From Natronohydrobacter sp. (GTDB lineage Bacteria > Pseudomonadota > Alphaproteobacteria > Rhodobacterales > Rhodobacteraceae), in NCBI GenBank assembly GCA_007116445.1, contig SKIM01000340.1, forward strand, positions 1 to 11,752: DNA of 11,752 nt, written 5' to 3'. A program made the translations under genes and the position numbers. The notes under the pieces were generated by a model that had not been told where the DNA came from, made no database searches, and saw nothing but the letters and a program-made list of their open reading frames with translations. Shown piece after piece: positions 1 through 7,542 of the stretch (position 1 is its first letter; each line of letters begins with the position of its first letter).

Positions 1-18
1 CATCGGGATCCCTCCCTG
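1..18 (-). promoter_or_regulatory. Probable ribosome binding site and start codon of the next gene, cut by the window edge
   Basis: On the minus strand GGGAGGG (plus 10-16) is followed after 6 nt by ATG (plus 3-1). This is a good Shine-Dalgarno spacing for a gene lying downstream of cobO in the same direction. Nothing of the coding sequence is inside the window, so the product is unknown and the call rests only on this short motif. Confidence 0.3.
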
Positions 19-56
19 TACCGCCCTCCGACTGTCGCGCAGAATGGTAAACAATG

Positions 57-122
57 TCTTTTCATCCTTGTCCAAATATCCCGGGGGGCGCGACCGCAGG
101 GAGCGGGGGGCAGCGCCCCCCC
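57..122 (-). repeat. GC-rich hairpin plus conserved-looking tail downstream of cobO, possible terminator or dispersed repeat
   Basis: Just after the cobO stop there is a perfect 7-bp stem GGGGGGC/GCCCCCC (105-111 with 115-121) and a 3-nt loop. It is followed in the cobO direction by a second G/C run and the tail GGATATTTGGACAAGGATGA. From memory, hairpins of this kind ending in a GATATTTGG...GATGAA tail are dispersed between genes in Rhodobacterales. No long T run follows the stem, so it is not a classical intrinsic terminator, though it may still end or stabilise the cobO transcript. Confidence 0.45.
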
Positions 123-130
123 AATCCCGC

Positions 131-739
131 TCAGAACTCGACCCCGTGCTGCGCCTTGATCCCGTCGCGGAACGGATGCTTGACCAGCGTCATTTCGGTC
201 ACCAGATCTGCCGCCTCGATCAATTCGGGCTTCGCGTTGCGCCCGGTCAGACAGACATGGGTCATCGGCGGTTTGCGGGTTTGCAGGAAGTTCACGACCT
301 CGTCTATATCGAGATAGCCGTATCGCAATGCAATATTGATTTCATCGAGAAGCACGAAGCGGATTGAAGGGTCCAGAATCTGCTCCTGCGCCAACCGCCA
401 GCCATTTTGAGCAGCTGCAACATCGCGCTCGCGGTCCTGGATTTCCCAAGTGAAGCCCTCGCCCGAGACGAAAAACCGGCAATCTTCGGCAAAACGCTCG
501 CGCAGAAAGCGCTTTTCGCCGGTCTCCCAGTTGCCCTTGATGAACTGCACCACCGCGCATGGCATGCCATGCGCAATACAACGCATGATCATTCCGAAGC
601 CGGAGGAGGATTTGCCCTTTCCTGCGCCAGTATGCACGATAATCAGGCCCTTCTCTTCAGTCTTCGTTCTCATGAGCTCGTCGCGCGCAGCCTTGATGCG
701 TTTCATCTTCTCGTTGTGGCGGCGGGTCAGGTCATCCAT
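131..739 (-). CDS. cobO: Cob(I)yrinic acid a,c-diamide adenosyltransferase (CobO/BtuR type)
   Basis: This 202-residue cytoplasmic enzyme transfers the adenosyl group of ATP to the cobalt(I) of corrinoids, in late cobalamin synthesis and in salvage. Visible features are the P-loop HTGAGKGKSS (residues 36-45), VVQFIKGNW (63-71), the Walker-B-like VLLDEIN (129-135), CLTGRN (163-168) and the family's C-terminal GIKAQHGVEF. Length matches the family (about 200). The ATG at 739 is chosen because AAGGA lies just upstream and because family members begin with a short charged segment before the P-loop. The open frame reaches back to 925, but that extension looks non-coding. A cobalamin-riboswitch-like element lies upstream but on the opposite strand, so it does not appear to control this gene. 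Confidence 0.95.
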   Translation of the reverse strand: MDDLTRRHNEKMKRIKAARDELMRTKTEEKGLIIVHTGAGKGKSSSGFGMIMRCIAHGMPCAVVQFIKGNWETGEKRFLRERFAEDCRFFVSGEGFTWEIQDRERDVAAAQNGWRLAQEQILDPSIRFVLLDEINIALRYGYLDIDEVVNFLQTRKPPMTHVCLTGRNAKPELIEAADLVTEMTLVKHPFRDGIKAQHGVEF

Positions 740-782
740 CGGCTTTTCCTTGACAGTTAAAACACGGCATGAGCGCACACGG

Positions 783-945
783 AGTGCTAGTGCCTGCCTA
801 GCAGGTGAAAAGGGAATGCGCGAGGTTGCTTTCTCATGAACCACCCCGGGTTTACTGGTGAGCAAAGCTCTTGGAGAATTGCCACATGGAGCGGAAACGA
901 AAGAACACCTTTGCGCCGCGTTCACACGGCTGAGGAGCAGGGCTT
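783..945 (+). ncRNA. Cobalamin riboswitch-like element, degenerate, no intact downstream gene
   Basis: Read on the plus strand, the segment contains the cobalamin-riboswitch landmarks in the right order. These are GTGCC...GCAGGTGAAAAGGGAAT (791-818), a C-rich block followed by TTTACTGGTGAGC (about 844-863, compare CCCCCGCAACTGTGAGC), TTGCCACATGG (879-889, compare GCCACTGG), and a closing TGAGGAGCAGGGC (931-943, compare CAGGAGACCTGCC). The first landmark is close to consensus. The GGGAAGG element is poorly preserved (GAAAGAA near 898-905) and ACTGTG has an extra base. The element points away from cobO, and no convincing gene follows on the plus strand, so it may be a relic. Covariance-model scoring was not possible here. 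Confidence 0.5.
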
Positions 946-1401
946 TTTGCGCAAATGCGGTGAGAAATTCACTTTTTGAAACAATTAGGGAAGCAGATAT
1001 GCATCAGGGGTTGCCTGCATACAGGCTGCCAGCATCCAGCGATGACAAGCCAGTGACAGCGCTTGACCTCAGATCTGTGTGGCAAATGCCCTGCCGAGAT
1101 TTCGCATCGTCAGAGCGATCATTTGCAACGCAGCACGGGCATCCCTTTGCACCGACAAACTGCCGCACAATCGCCCGAGGATCTGCGAATGTTTTTTACT
1201 GAAACCTGTCCCAACTTGCTGAAGCAGGCGGCGACGTGCGCGCCCATGCAAACGCGCTGTCGGATCTGCCATGATCGGTTCAGGGTGCGCCGCCGCCGGT
1301 TTCCTGGACGCTCACGAACCAAGGGACTGCGCGAGAACTTGGCAGGCTGACGAAACAAGGTCGATGTCTCTTCCGACCCTCAGGTGATCGTCGCCCCTAT
1401 T
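946..1401. other. About 450 bases without a convincing gene
   Basis: Open frames here are short, overlap on both strands and resemble no family I recognise. The best is a 67-codon plus-strand frame from ATG 1000 to 1202, preceded by AGGGAAGCAGAT, but its composition is not persuasive. Small structures seen are a 7-bp complement TTTGCGC (910-916) / GCGCAAA (949-955) bridging the end of the riboswitch-like element, GTGA-N5-TCAC followed by five T (960-977, plus strand, a weak terminator candidate), and GCCTG-N4-CAGGC (1013-1026). Decayed remnants of a riboswitch-controlled gene are possible but not demonstrated. Confidence 0.4.
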
Positions 1402-2319
1402 CTAGAGTAGAATCGGGTTTGACCATGCATGTCGGTCTGCTGCATCGATGACGGTGACGCGAAACCAGCCATGCTCCTTCGATCGCCCCAGACCAAGGCG
1501 ACACCGGGTCATGGAGTTGCCATGCTTTGCCTGGGCCGCTGATCCGCCGCTTTGAAGGATCACTGTCACGACCGCAGAACATTCCACGGTCACCGTGTCG
1601 CCGTCCACCGTGATATTGCGTAAGTCCGGGCCTTGACTGGAATAGTAATCGCCTGCCTTCAAGGCCGTCAGCAAGGCCTCTGGAGAGTTTTCCACTGATC
1701 GGACCATGACCCAACCACCGAAATGGTCAGGCTCGTTGAAATGCGCGTCATCAGTCGCACAGAGCGACAAGGCGCGACCTTCGCCGAGCAGCAGATCCGC
1801 AATCGCGAAACCATCGGGACGGGCGGCCCCAACAGCGCAACCATGATTATAAACCTCGACAGCGTGGGCGGCGTCCAGACTGCGCGCATCCGCGAGCGTC
1901 ATGCCAGACCATTGCGGATGCGCAATTGCCACAAATGCGCCCGCAGCACGGGCGCGCGCGGCGATCTGTGGCCCGGTCTCCTGTACAGCGACAGGTTTGA
2001 AATCCGGCGCGTTTGCAGGTGCGAAATCGGCGGGCAGGCCCACCGCCAGAATGTGCCACAATTCGCCATTCTGCATTGCGCCGGAATGCAGTTCGGCCCC
2101 CAGCAGCGTGGTGAAACCTTCGCTGCGATAAGGGGTGGTATCAACAATCGGATACCCGTAGCGGCCCACGAAATGATCGGTCAGCGCGATGAAATCATAT
2201 CCTTCGGCCTTGTAGCGGCGGCAGACTTCGGCAGGGTCGAGCACCCCGTCCGAGCGCGTGGAATGCGTATGCAGATTGCCGCGCCAGAACCGACCGGGAC
2301 TTGAAAAAACATTGCGCAT
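1402..2319 (-). CDS. PHP-domain metallohydrolase (CehA/McbA-like), last gene of the AEP cluster
   Basis: This 305-residue protein has no signal peptide or membrane segment, so it is probably cytoplasmic. It carries the PHP-fold metal-binding motifs in order: NLHTHSTRSDG with the HxH pair (H17, H19), ALTDH (D48, H49), LLGAELHSG (E76), HILAVG (H89), AIAHPQWSG (H134), YNHG (H159) and CATDDAH (D190, H193). PHP proteins of this group are metal-dependent phosphoesterases or amidohydrolases. About 100 C-terminal residues form an extra, probably beta-rich segment. The ATG at 2319 shares one base with the phnX stop (TGATG); a TTG three bases upstream is a less likely start. Position after phnW and phnX suggests it releases AEP from an ester or amide before the transaminase acts; the true substrate is unknown. 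Confidence 0.85.
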   Translation of the reverse strand: MRNVFSSPGRFWRGNLHTHSTRSDGVLDPAEVCRRYKAEGYDFIALTDHFVGRYGYPIVDTTPYRSEGFTTLLGAELHSGAMQNGELWHILAVGLPADFAPANAPDFKPVAVQETGPQIAARARAAGAFVAIAHPQWSGMTLADARSLDAAHAVEVYNHGCAVGAARPDGFAIADLLLGEGRALSLCATDDAHFNEPDHFGGWVMVRSVENSPEALLTALKAGDYYSSQGPDLRNITVDGDTVTVECSAVVTVILQSGGSAAQAKHGNSMTRCRLGLGRSKEHGWFRVTVIDAADRHAWSNPILL

Positions 2320-3110
2320 CAAGCTGTTGCCTTTTGTTCGAGGCTGTCGACAAGAGCTGGCAAATCTGCAACTGTGTCGATGACATGATCCGCGCCGGCG
2401 GCGCGCAGCGCTTGTGTCGCGCGGTGGCGGTGCGCGTCCAGTTCGTCCGGGCTCAGAGCGGCCAGCGCCTCTGGCGTCAGCCCGACATGATTGCCCGACA
2501 GCGCCACCCCCACAGTGACGCAGCCCGCAACGACGCCCTCGGCAATACCCGGCTCGGTGTCATCAACCTTGATCACACAATGCGGCGGATAGACACGCAG
2601 GTCGATGAAGCATTGATACATCTGAAGCGGACCGGGGCGGCCCTCAGGCAGGTCATCGGCGCAGACGCAGTTGTCCGGGCTGTAGCCCTGCGCCGATGCG
2701 ACTGGAAACACACGCTCCATTATCGAACGTGTATAGCCCGTGGTCGAGCCGATCTTGAGCCCCCGCGCACGCAGGTCGGCCACCATCTCAGCAGCGCCTG
2801 GCACAAGGGTTGCGTAATTTGCCACGACCTCTTCGTTCATGGGCACAAAAACCTCATAGATACGGTCTATGTCGGCCTCGGTGGGGGGCACGCCATGCAC
2901 GCGCACCCATTCCGCCGACAGGCGCGGTGCCGTGATCATCGCCTTGATATGGTCGCGCTTGGGGGCGCCCATGGGCGCGCGGGCCTCGGCAATTGTCGCG
3001 TCGATGCCAAAGCGTTTGAAAGCTTCGACAAATACCCCCATCGGGGCGAAGGAGCCGAAGTCGATCATCGTGCCCGCCCAGTCAAAGACGACGGCCTTGA
3101 AATGTGTCAT
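2319..3110 (-). CDS. phnX: Phosphonoacetaldehyde hydrolase (phosphonatase)
   Basis: PhnX cleaves the carbon-phosphorus bond of phosphonoacetaldehyde to acetaldehyde and phosphate, the second step of AEP breakdown after PhnW. It is a 263-residue HAD-superfamily enzyme of usual length. Motif 1 is VVFDWAGT (residues 7-14) with the catalytic Asp10 and the phosphonatase-specific Trp and Ala. The cap-domain segment MGAPKRDHI (47-55) supplies Lys51, matching the Schiff-base lysine of characterised phosphonatases. IGSTTGYTRSIM is motif 2, and KVDDTEPGIAEG carries the acidic motif that binds magnesium. Its ATG overlaps the phnW stop in an ATGA junction and its stop overlaps the PHP gene start, so the three are translationally coupled. 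Confidence 0.96.
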   Translation of the reverse strand: MTHFKAVVFDWAGTMIDFGSFAPMGVFVEAFKRFGIDATIAEARAPMGAPKRDHIKAMITAPRLSAEWVRVHGVPPTEADIDRIYEVFVPMNEEVVANYATLVPGAAEMVADLRARGLKIGSTTGYTRSIMERVFPVASAQGYSPDNCVCADDLPEGRPGPLQMYQCFIDLRVYPPHCVIKVDDTEPGIAEGVVAGCVTVGVALSGNHVGLTPEALAALSPDELDAHRHRATQALRAAGADHVIDTVADLPALVDSLEQKATA

Positions 3111-4273
3111 GCGAGGGTGCCTTCTGTCAGAGAGTGTTGGTCGGGCGCGCAGCTTGTGACACCCAAGTCCGTAAGGCTGTCTGCCACAGCCGCGACGACA
3201 CGCGCCATCACATCAGTATCGAGCTGGCCGATATGGCCGATGCGGAAGCTCTCCACGTGGGTCAGCTTGCCCGGGTAGATGATGAACCCGCGCGCCTTCA
3301 TCGCATCATAGAAACGCGCAAAGCTGAAGGCGGGATCTGCCGGGGCGTGGAAGGTGGTGATGATCGGGGACAACCATTCGTCGTCCAGAAGCGTCGCAAA
3401 GCCCAGATCGCGCATGCCTGCAACCAGTGCATCACGATTGGCGCTGTAGCGCGCGTGACGTCCCGCCACACCGCCTTCGGCCTGATGCAGGCGCAGCGCT
3501 TCCAGAAAGGAAGCGACAACATGCGTGGGCGGCGTATAGCGCCATTGGCCTGAACGCTCCATCTCGGCCCATTGGGCATGAACATCGAGCGCGAGTGAAT
3601 GGGCATTACCGGCCGACCCCGCCAGCACATCGCGCCGCGCCAGGACAAAGCCGAATCCCGGCACGCCTTCGATGCATTTATTGGCCGATGACACGATCGC
3701 ATCGCAGGGGATGGAGGTGGTATCGAACGGCACTCCACCAAAGGAGGACATCGCATCGACCAGCAGGCACCGCCCGGCGCGGGCAACGGCTTGGGCGATT
3801 TCAGGCAAGGGGTTCAGGATTCCGCTGGAGGTTTCGCAATGGATCGCGACGACATGGGTGATCATTGGGTCGCGCGCCAGTATGGCGCTTACCTCGTCAC
3901 CACGGGGCGGGGCGAAGTCGCCCTTGTCAAGAAGCTCGACACTGCGCCCCATAACGCGCAGGCAGGCGCGCGCACGCTGGCCATAGGCACCATTGGCCAG
4001 CACCAGCGCGCGTCCGTCACGCGGAATGAAACTGCCCAGCATGGCCTCGACCCCGAATGATCCCGACCCCTGCATCGGCACACAGTCGAAATCAGGATCG
4101 CCCAGCATGGCCACAAGGTCCGCGCGCATTTGGGCGGTCATGGCGCGGAAATCGCTGTCCCACGACCCATGATCGCGCAGCATGGCCGCTTTGACTTCAT
4201 ACGCTGTGGTCAGCGGACCAGGCGTCAGCAGATAAGGTTCGCCCAGACGGGGCGCAGGGAGTGTGTGCGTCAT
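3107..4273 (-). CDS. phnW: 2-aminoethylphosphonate:pyruvate transaminase
   Basis: PhnW transfers the amino group of 2-aminoethylphosphonate to pyruvate, giving phosphonoacetaldehyde and alanine. It is a cytoplasmic fold-type I PLP enzyme. The 388-residue protein has the family's N-terminal YLLTPGPLTT (14-23), GSGSFGVEA (69-77) in the cofactor-phosphate region, CETSSGILNP (146-155), LVDAMSSFGG (171-180) with the cofactor-contacting Asp173, and SSANKCIEGVPGFGF (195-209) with the presumed Schiff-base Lys199. IIYPGKLTHVESFRIGHIG near the C-terminus is also typical. AGAAGG lies 5 nt before the ATG. The gene starts 9 nt after the upstream ATPase and overlaps phnX by 4 nt. Pairing with phnX makes AEP the near-certain final substrate. 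Confidence 0.96.
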   Translation of the reverse strand: MTHTLPAPRLGEPYLLTPGPLTTAYEVKAAMLRDHGSWDSDFRAMTAQMRADLVAMLGDPDFDCVPMQGSGSFGVEAMLGSFIPRDGRALVLANGAYGQRARACLRVMGRSVELLDKGDFAPPRGDEVSAILARDPMITHVVAIHCETSSGILNPLPEIAQAVARAGRCLLVDAMSSFGGVPFDTTSIPCDAIVSSANKCIEGVPGFGFVLARRDVLAGSAGNAHSLALDVHAQWAEMERSGQWRYTPPTHVVASFLEALRLHQAEGGVAGRHARYSANRDALVAGMRDLGFATLLDDEWLSPIITTFHAPADPAFSFARFYDAMKARGFIIYPGKLTHVESFRIGHIGQLDTDVMARVVAAVADSLTDLGVTSCAPDQHSLTEGTLA

Positions 4274-4282
4274 GTTGCCTTC

Positions 4283-5377
4283 TCAGCTTGGGTTTTCCGG
4301 ACGAGAGAAATCAAATTCCTCTGCGAAATGACAGGCCACGAAATGCTCGGACGCAATCTCGCGCCAGGCGGGCGCCTCGACGCGACATGCCTCCCGCGCA
4401 TGGGGGCAGCGCGTGTGAAAACGACATCCTTCGGGTGCATCCATCGGGTTCGGGATCTCGCCGTCCAGCCGGACCGGGTTATAGGGAATATCCGGGTCCG
4501 CCACTGGCACGGCTGAGAGCAGCGCATGCGTGTAGGGGTGACGCGGGGTGAAGAACAATTTCCGCGTGGGCGCATATTCCACGAACTGGCCCACATACAT
4601 CACGGCCACACGGTCACTGATCTGCGCCACCACGCTCAGATCATGCGCGATGAACAGGAATGCGACACCCATCTCCTCTTGCAGATCCTTGAGCAGGTTG
4701 ACGATTTCAGCCTGAATCGACACATCCAGCGCCGAAACGGACTCGTCGCACACCACGAAATCAGGCCGCGAGACCAGCGCGCGCGCGATGCAGATGCGTT
4801 GGCGCTGCCCGCCCGAGAATGCGTGCGGAAATCGGCGCAGATGTTCGAGGTTCAGCTTGCAGCGCGCCGCGATATCGCGCATGCGCGCGTCCATCGCTTT
4901 GCGGTCGCGCATCAACCCGCCCGCGATCAGCGGCTCTGCAATGATGTCGCGCACAGTCATGCGCGGGTTCAGACTGGAATAGGGATCCTGAAACACAAGG
5001 CTCATGCGCGGGCGGAAACTGCGCAGCGCCTCGCCCGAGAGGCTGTGCAGGTTTACGCGGCCTTCGGGAAAGACCATTTGCAGATTGGGGCGCAGCTTTT
5101 GCAGGGTTTCGGCATCTGCATGGGCCAGGTCCACATTGCCCGCAGCCGTGTGATAGATCACCTCGCCGCCTGTCGGGTCAATCGCGCGCAGGATCGCGCG
5201 GCCCACAGTCGTCTTGCCCGAACCGCTTTCGCCCACAAGCCCCACGGTTTCGCCGCGCCTGATGTCAAAACTGACGCCATCTACGGCGCGCAGGATCTGG
5301 GTACTGGTTCGCAGAAACTTGCGCCGGGTGACCGGGAACCCCACTTCCAGATTGCGCACTTCGATCAGCGTTTCCAT
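4283..5377 (-). CDS. ABC transporter ATP-binding protein, DppF/OppF type, with an apparent duplicated Q-loop segment
   Basis: This is one of two ATPases driving the importer, acting at the cytoplasmic membrane face. Numbered from the ATG at 5377, motifs are Walker A GESGSGKTT (49-57), Q-loop VFQDPYSSLNP (Gln130), signature SGGQRQR (188-194), Walker B VVCDE (208-212), switch His245, and the oligopeptide-type C-terminal GCRFHTRCPHAREAC. Residues 82-107 look like a diverged first copy of the Q-loop segment at 108-133, so the region between Walker A and the signature is about 26 residues longer than expected. ATG 5377 is preferred because GGAG sits 6 nt upstream; ATG 5392 forms an ATGA overlap with the preceding ATPase gene and is the alternative. 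Confidence 0.93.
   Translation of the reverse strand: METLIEVRNLEVGFPVTRRKFLRTSTQILRAVDGVSFDIRRGETVGLVGESGSGKTTVGRAILRAIDPTGGEVIYHTAAGNVDLAHADAETLQKLRPNLQMVFPEGRVNLHSLSGEALRSFRPRMSLVFQDPYSSLNPRMTVRDIIAEPLIAGGLMRDRKAMDARMRDIAARCKLNLEHLRRFPHAFSGGQRQRICIARALVSRPDFVVCDESVSALDVSIQAEIVNLLKDLQEEMGVAFLFIAHDLSVVAQISDRVAVMYVGQFVEYAPTRKLFFTPRHPYTHALLSAVPVADPDIPYNPVRLDGEIPNPMDAPEGCRFHTRCPHAREACRVEAPAWREIASEHFVACHFAEEFDFSRPENPS
4979..5134 (-). repeat. Diverged tandem duplication inside the DppF-type ATPase gene
   Basis: Two adjacent 78-base units (5134-5057 and 5056-4979) encode 26-residue segments, each with the pattern V(D/N)L...E.L...RP....VF. Eight of 26 residues are identical and several more are conservative (D/N, L/F, L/M, M/L, E/D). 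The first copy ends QMVFPEG and has lost the Q-loop pattern. The second ends LVFQDPY and keeps it. DNA-level similarity is low, so if this is a duplication it is old. Confidence 0.5.
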
Positions 5378-5388
5378 CGCACTCTCCA

Positions 5389-6396
5389 TCATGCGCTTCG
5401 TGCCAGTGCCGGTTCAGCCAGATGGCAGCGCACCATGCGACCAGTGCCGAAAGAGGTTTGTGCAGGTGACATGCGGTCGCACAGCCCGGGTCGCGCCTCG
5501 GTGCAGCGGGTATGGAACGGGCAGCCCGTGGGACGCGCGGACGGGCTGGGAATGTCGCCCGGCACCGGGTGCAGCCGCCGCGTCAGCCGGTCCAGTGACG
5601 GGATCGCCTTCAGCAATCCGCGTGTATAGGGGTGCTGGGGATCCTTGAGCACATCGCGCACCGGGCCGCGCTCGACAATCGTGCCCAGATACATCACCGC
5701 CACCTCCTGCGCGATCTGGGCAATCACGCCCAGGTCATGCGTGATGAAGATCATGCTCATGCCCAGATCGGATTGCAGCCCACGCATCAGTTCCAGAACC
5801 TGCGCCTGTATCGTCACATCCAGCGCCGTGGTGGGTTCATCCGCGATCAGCAGGCGCGGGCTGGCCGAGAGCGCCATTGCGATCACGGCGCGCTGGCGCA
5901 TGCCGCCCGAAAGCTCGAACGCATATTGGTCAACCCGTGCCGCCGGGTTGGACAGCCCCACCTTGGCCAGCATCTCGATGGCCAGTTCGCGCGCCGCGCG
6001 GCCCCTCAAGCCCTTATGCAGACGGATCGCCTCCATCATCTGATTGCCGATGGTGTAGACCGGGCTGAAAGAGGCCATGGGCTCCTGAAAGATGATGCCG
6101 ATCTCGCCCCCGCGCAAGGCGCGCAGCGCGCGCGCGTCTGGCTTGAGCTTCTCGACCTCGACGATCTGCCCCGCCTTGTCGCGGTAGCGGATCCGGGTGT
6201 CGGGCGCGAGTTTGGCCGATCCCGGCAGAAGCCGCATCAGCGCCTTGGTGGTGACCGATTTGCCCGATCCGCTCTCGCCCACCAATCCCAGCGTGCGCCC
6301 TGCGGCAAGATCGAAACTGACGCCCTGAACCGGCGTGACCGGCCCTTCATCGGTGCGAAAGCTGATCGAGAGGTTTTCGACTGAGAGCAGCATCAT
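5389..6396 (-). CDS. ABC transporter ATP-binding protein, DppD/OppD type
   Basis: This is the second ATPase of the importer, likely pairing with the DppF-type subunit as a heterodimer under the two permeases. The 335-residue protein has Walker A GESGSGKS (40-47), Q-loop IIFQEPMASFSP (Gln104), signature LSGGMRQR (162-169), Walker B LLIADE (182-187), D-loop ALD, switch His220, and the C-terminal oligopeptide_HPY region with GCPFHTRC and a further Cys. PhnC and PhnK lack that C-terminal cysteine region, so this places the system in the Opp/Dpp class. It overlaps the upstream permease stop. Two adjacent ATGs are possible: 6396 (ATGA overlap) and 6393, the latter with GGAGG at a better spacing of 7 nt. 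Confidence 0.95.
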   Translation of the reverse strand: MMLLSVENLSISFRTDEGPVTPVQGVSFDLAAGRTLGLVGESGSGKSVTTKALMRLLPGSAKLAPDTRIRYRDKAGQIVEVEKLKPDARALRALRGGEIGIIFQEPMASFSPVYTIGNQMMEAIRLHKGLRGRAARELAIEMLAKVGLSNPAARVDQYAFELSGGMRQRAVIAMALSASPRLLIADEPTTALDVTIQAQVLELMRGLQSDLGMSMIFITHDLGVIAQIAQEVAVMYLGTIVERGPVRDVLKDPQHPYTRGLLKAIPSLDRLTRRLHPVPGDIPSPSARPTGCPFHTRCTEARPGLCDRMSPAQTSFGTGRMVRCHLAEPALARSA

Positions 6397-7538
6397 CGCG
6401 CCTCCGAATAGGGATCGGCCGCGTCGCGCAGCCCGTCACCGATGACCGTGAAGGCCAGCACGGCGACCACCACGAAAAGCGCCGGGATGAACAGCCAAGG
6501 TGCCTGTTCAATCACGCGGATGGATTGCGCCTGTTGCAGCATCACACCCCAGCTGACCGCAGGCGGGCGCAGACCCAGCCCAACGAAGGACAGCGCCGTT
6601 TCCGACAGGATCATATAGGGAAAAGAAATCACCAGATCGACGATGATGAAGCTCGTGAACGAGGGCAGCATATGCGTGCCGATGATCCGCGAGGGGCGCG
6701 CACCTGCCAGCCGCGCGGCAGTCACATAATCCTCGCCCCGGATGGACAAGAGTTGACTTCGCACGCGGCGCGCCAGTGTCGGCCAACCCACCGCACCAAG
6801 GATCACGGTCATCGCAAAATAGACCTGTAGCCCCGACCATTCGCGCGGCATCGCCGCCGCAAGCCCCATATAGAGCGGGATGACCGGGATCACGCGCACC
6901 ACCTCGGTCACGCGCTGAATGGCGCTGTCGGTCAGCCCGCCTGCATATCCGGCGATCCCGCCAATGGCCAAGGCCAGCACGAAGGAAATGATGACCCCCA
7001 GAACACCGATGGAAAGCGAGGTGCGCGTGGCATAAAGCGTGCGCGAGAAGACATCGCGACCCAATTCGTCGGTGCCCCACAGGTGGATGCGTCCTTCATC
7101 CAGCCCGAACAGCCGTGTGCGGGTCGGGATCACGCCCAAGAGCTTTGCAGGCTGGCCTTCTACGAAGAACTGCACATAGCGCCGGGTCTGCGGATCGGGG
7201 ACCGTGCGCGAGCGCAGCGTGACGGGGTCGCGCTCGGTGCGCGTGCCATGTACGAAAGCACGCAGCGAACAGCCGTTCTGATCGCAAAACATCGGCATCT
7301 GCGGTGCGCCATAAAGGTAGTCACGGTTGCGCTCGGTCGGGCCATAGGGCGCGAAGAACTCGGCGAAGAGGCCCAGGATGATCATCAGCCCAAGGATCGC
7401 AGATGCAGCCATGGCGGCCCGGTGGCGACGGAAGCGCCACCAGATCAGCGTCCATTGGCTTGCGGAGTAATAGGCCTCGCGGCGCTCGCGCTCGCGGCGC
7501 TCAGTGCGGGTTTCGGGCGTTTGCGGCATGTCGGTCAT
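6393..7538 (-). CDS. ABC transporter permease, DppC/OppC type, with a long periplasmic insertion
   Basis: This is an inner-membrane channel subunit. The 381-residue protein begins with a charged cytoplasmic segment rich in Arg and Glu (about 1-40), then the first membrane helix (about 41-62). About 90 residues follow (63-153), far more than a short DppC loop, including DPVTLRSRTVPDPQTRRY, FFVEGQPAKLLGVIPT and two cysteines (Cys85, Cys90) that could form a disulfide. The core domain starts at GTDELGRDVFSR (155-166). The ATPase-contacting EAA loop is EDYVTAARLAGARPSRI (269-285). Other helices lie near 173-200, 238-256, 292-320 and 346-366. ATG 7538 is chosen because GGAGGGG lies about 7 nt upstream; the open frame extends 11 codons further. 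It starts 4 nt after the upstream permease stop. Confidence 0.93.
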   Translation of the reverse strand: MTDMPQTPETRTERRERERREAYYSASQWTLIWWRFRRHRAAMAASAILGLMIILGLFAEFFAPYGPTERNRDYLYGAPQMPMFCDQNGCSLRAFVHGTRTERDPVTLRSRTVPDPQTRRYVQFFVEGQPAKLLGVIPTRTRLFGLDEGRIHLWGTDELGRDVFSRTLYATRTSLSIGVLGVIISFVLALAIGGIAGYAGGLTDSAIQRVTEVVRVIPVIPLYMGLAAAMPREWSGLQVYFAMTVILGAVGWPTLARRVRSQLLSIRGEDYVTAARLAGARPSRIIGTHMLPSFTSFIIVDLVISFPYMILSETALSFVGLGLRPPAVSWGVMLQQAQSIRVIEQAPWLFIPALFVVVAVLAFTVIGDGLRDAADPYSEAR

Positions 7539-7542
7539 GGCC

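Noticed and set aside
740..925. N-terminal extension of cobO back to 925
   Set aside because: A good ribosome binding site precedes ATG 739, the shorter product matches family length, and the extension overlaps the riboswitch-like element.
1000..1202. 67-codon plus-strand frame behind the riboswitch-like element as its regulated gene
   Set aside because: It has a passable ribosome binding site but no similarity I recognise to cobalamin-related proteins, and minus-strand frames cover the same bases.
1398..1412. ATTCTA-CTC-TAGAAT palindrome at the end of the PHP gene as operon terminator
   Set aside because: The stem is AT-rich and short, spans the stop codon and has no following T run; no clear terminator was found for the operon.
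2301..3278. 325-codon plus-strand open frame opposite phnX and phnW
   Set aside because: It runs antisense to two clearly identified enzymes, has an Arg/His-rich composition typical of high-GC shadow frames, and shows no recognisable domain.
4526..5629. 367-codon plus-strand open frame opposite the ATPase genes
   Set aside because: It mirrors two ATPases with complete motifs; its Arg/His/Ala-rich translation resembles no known protein.
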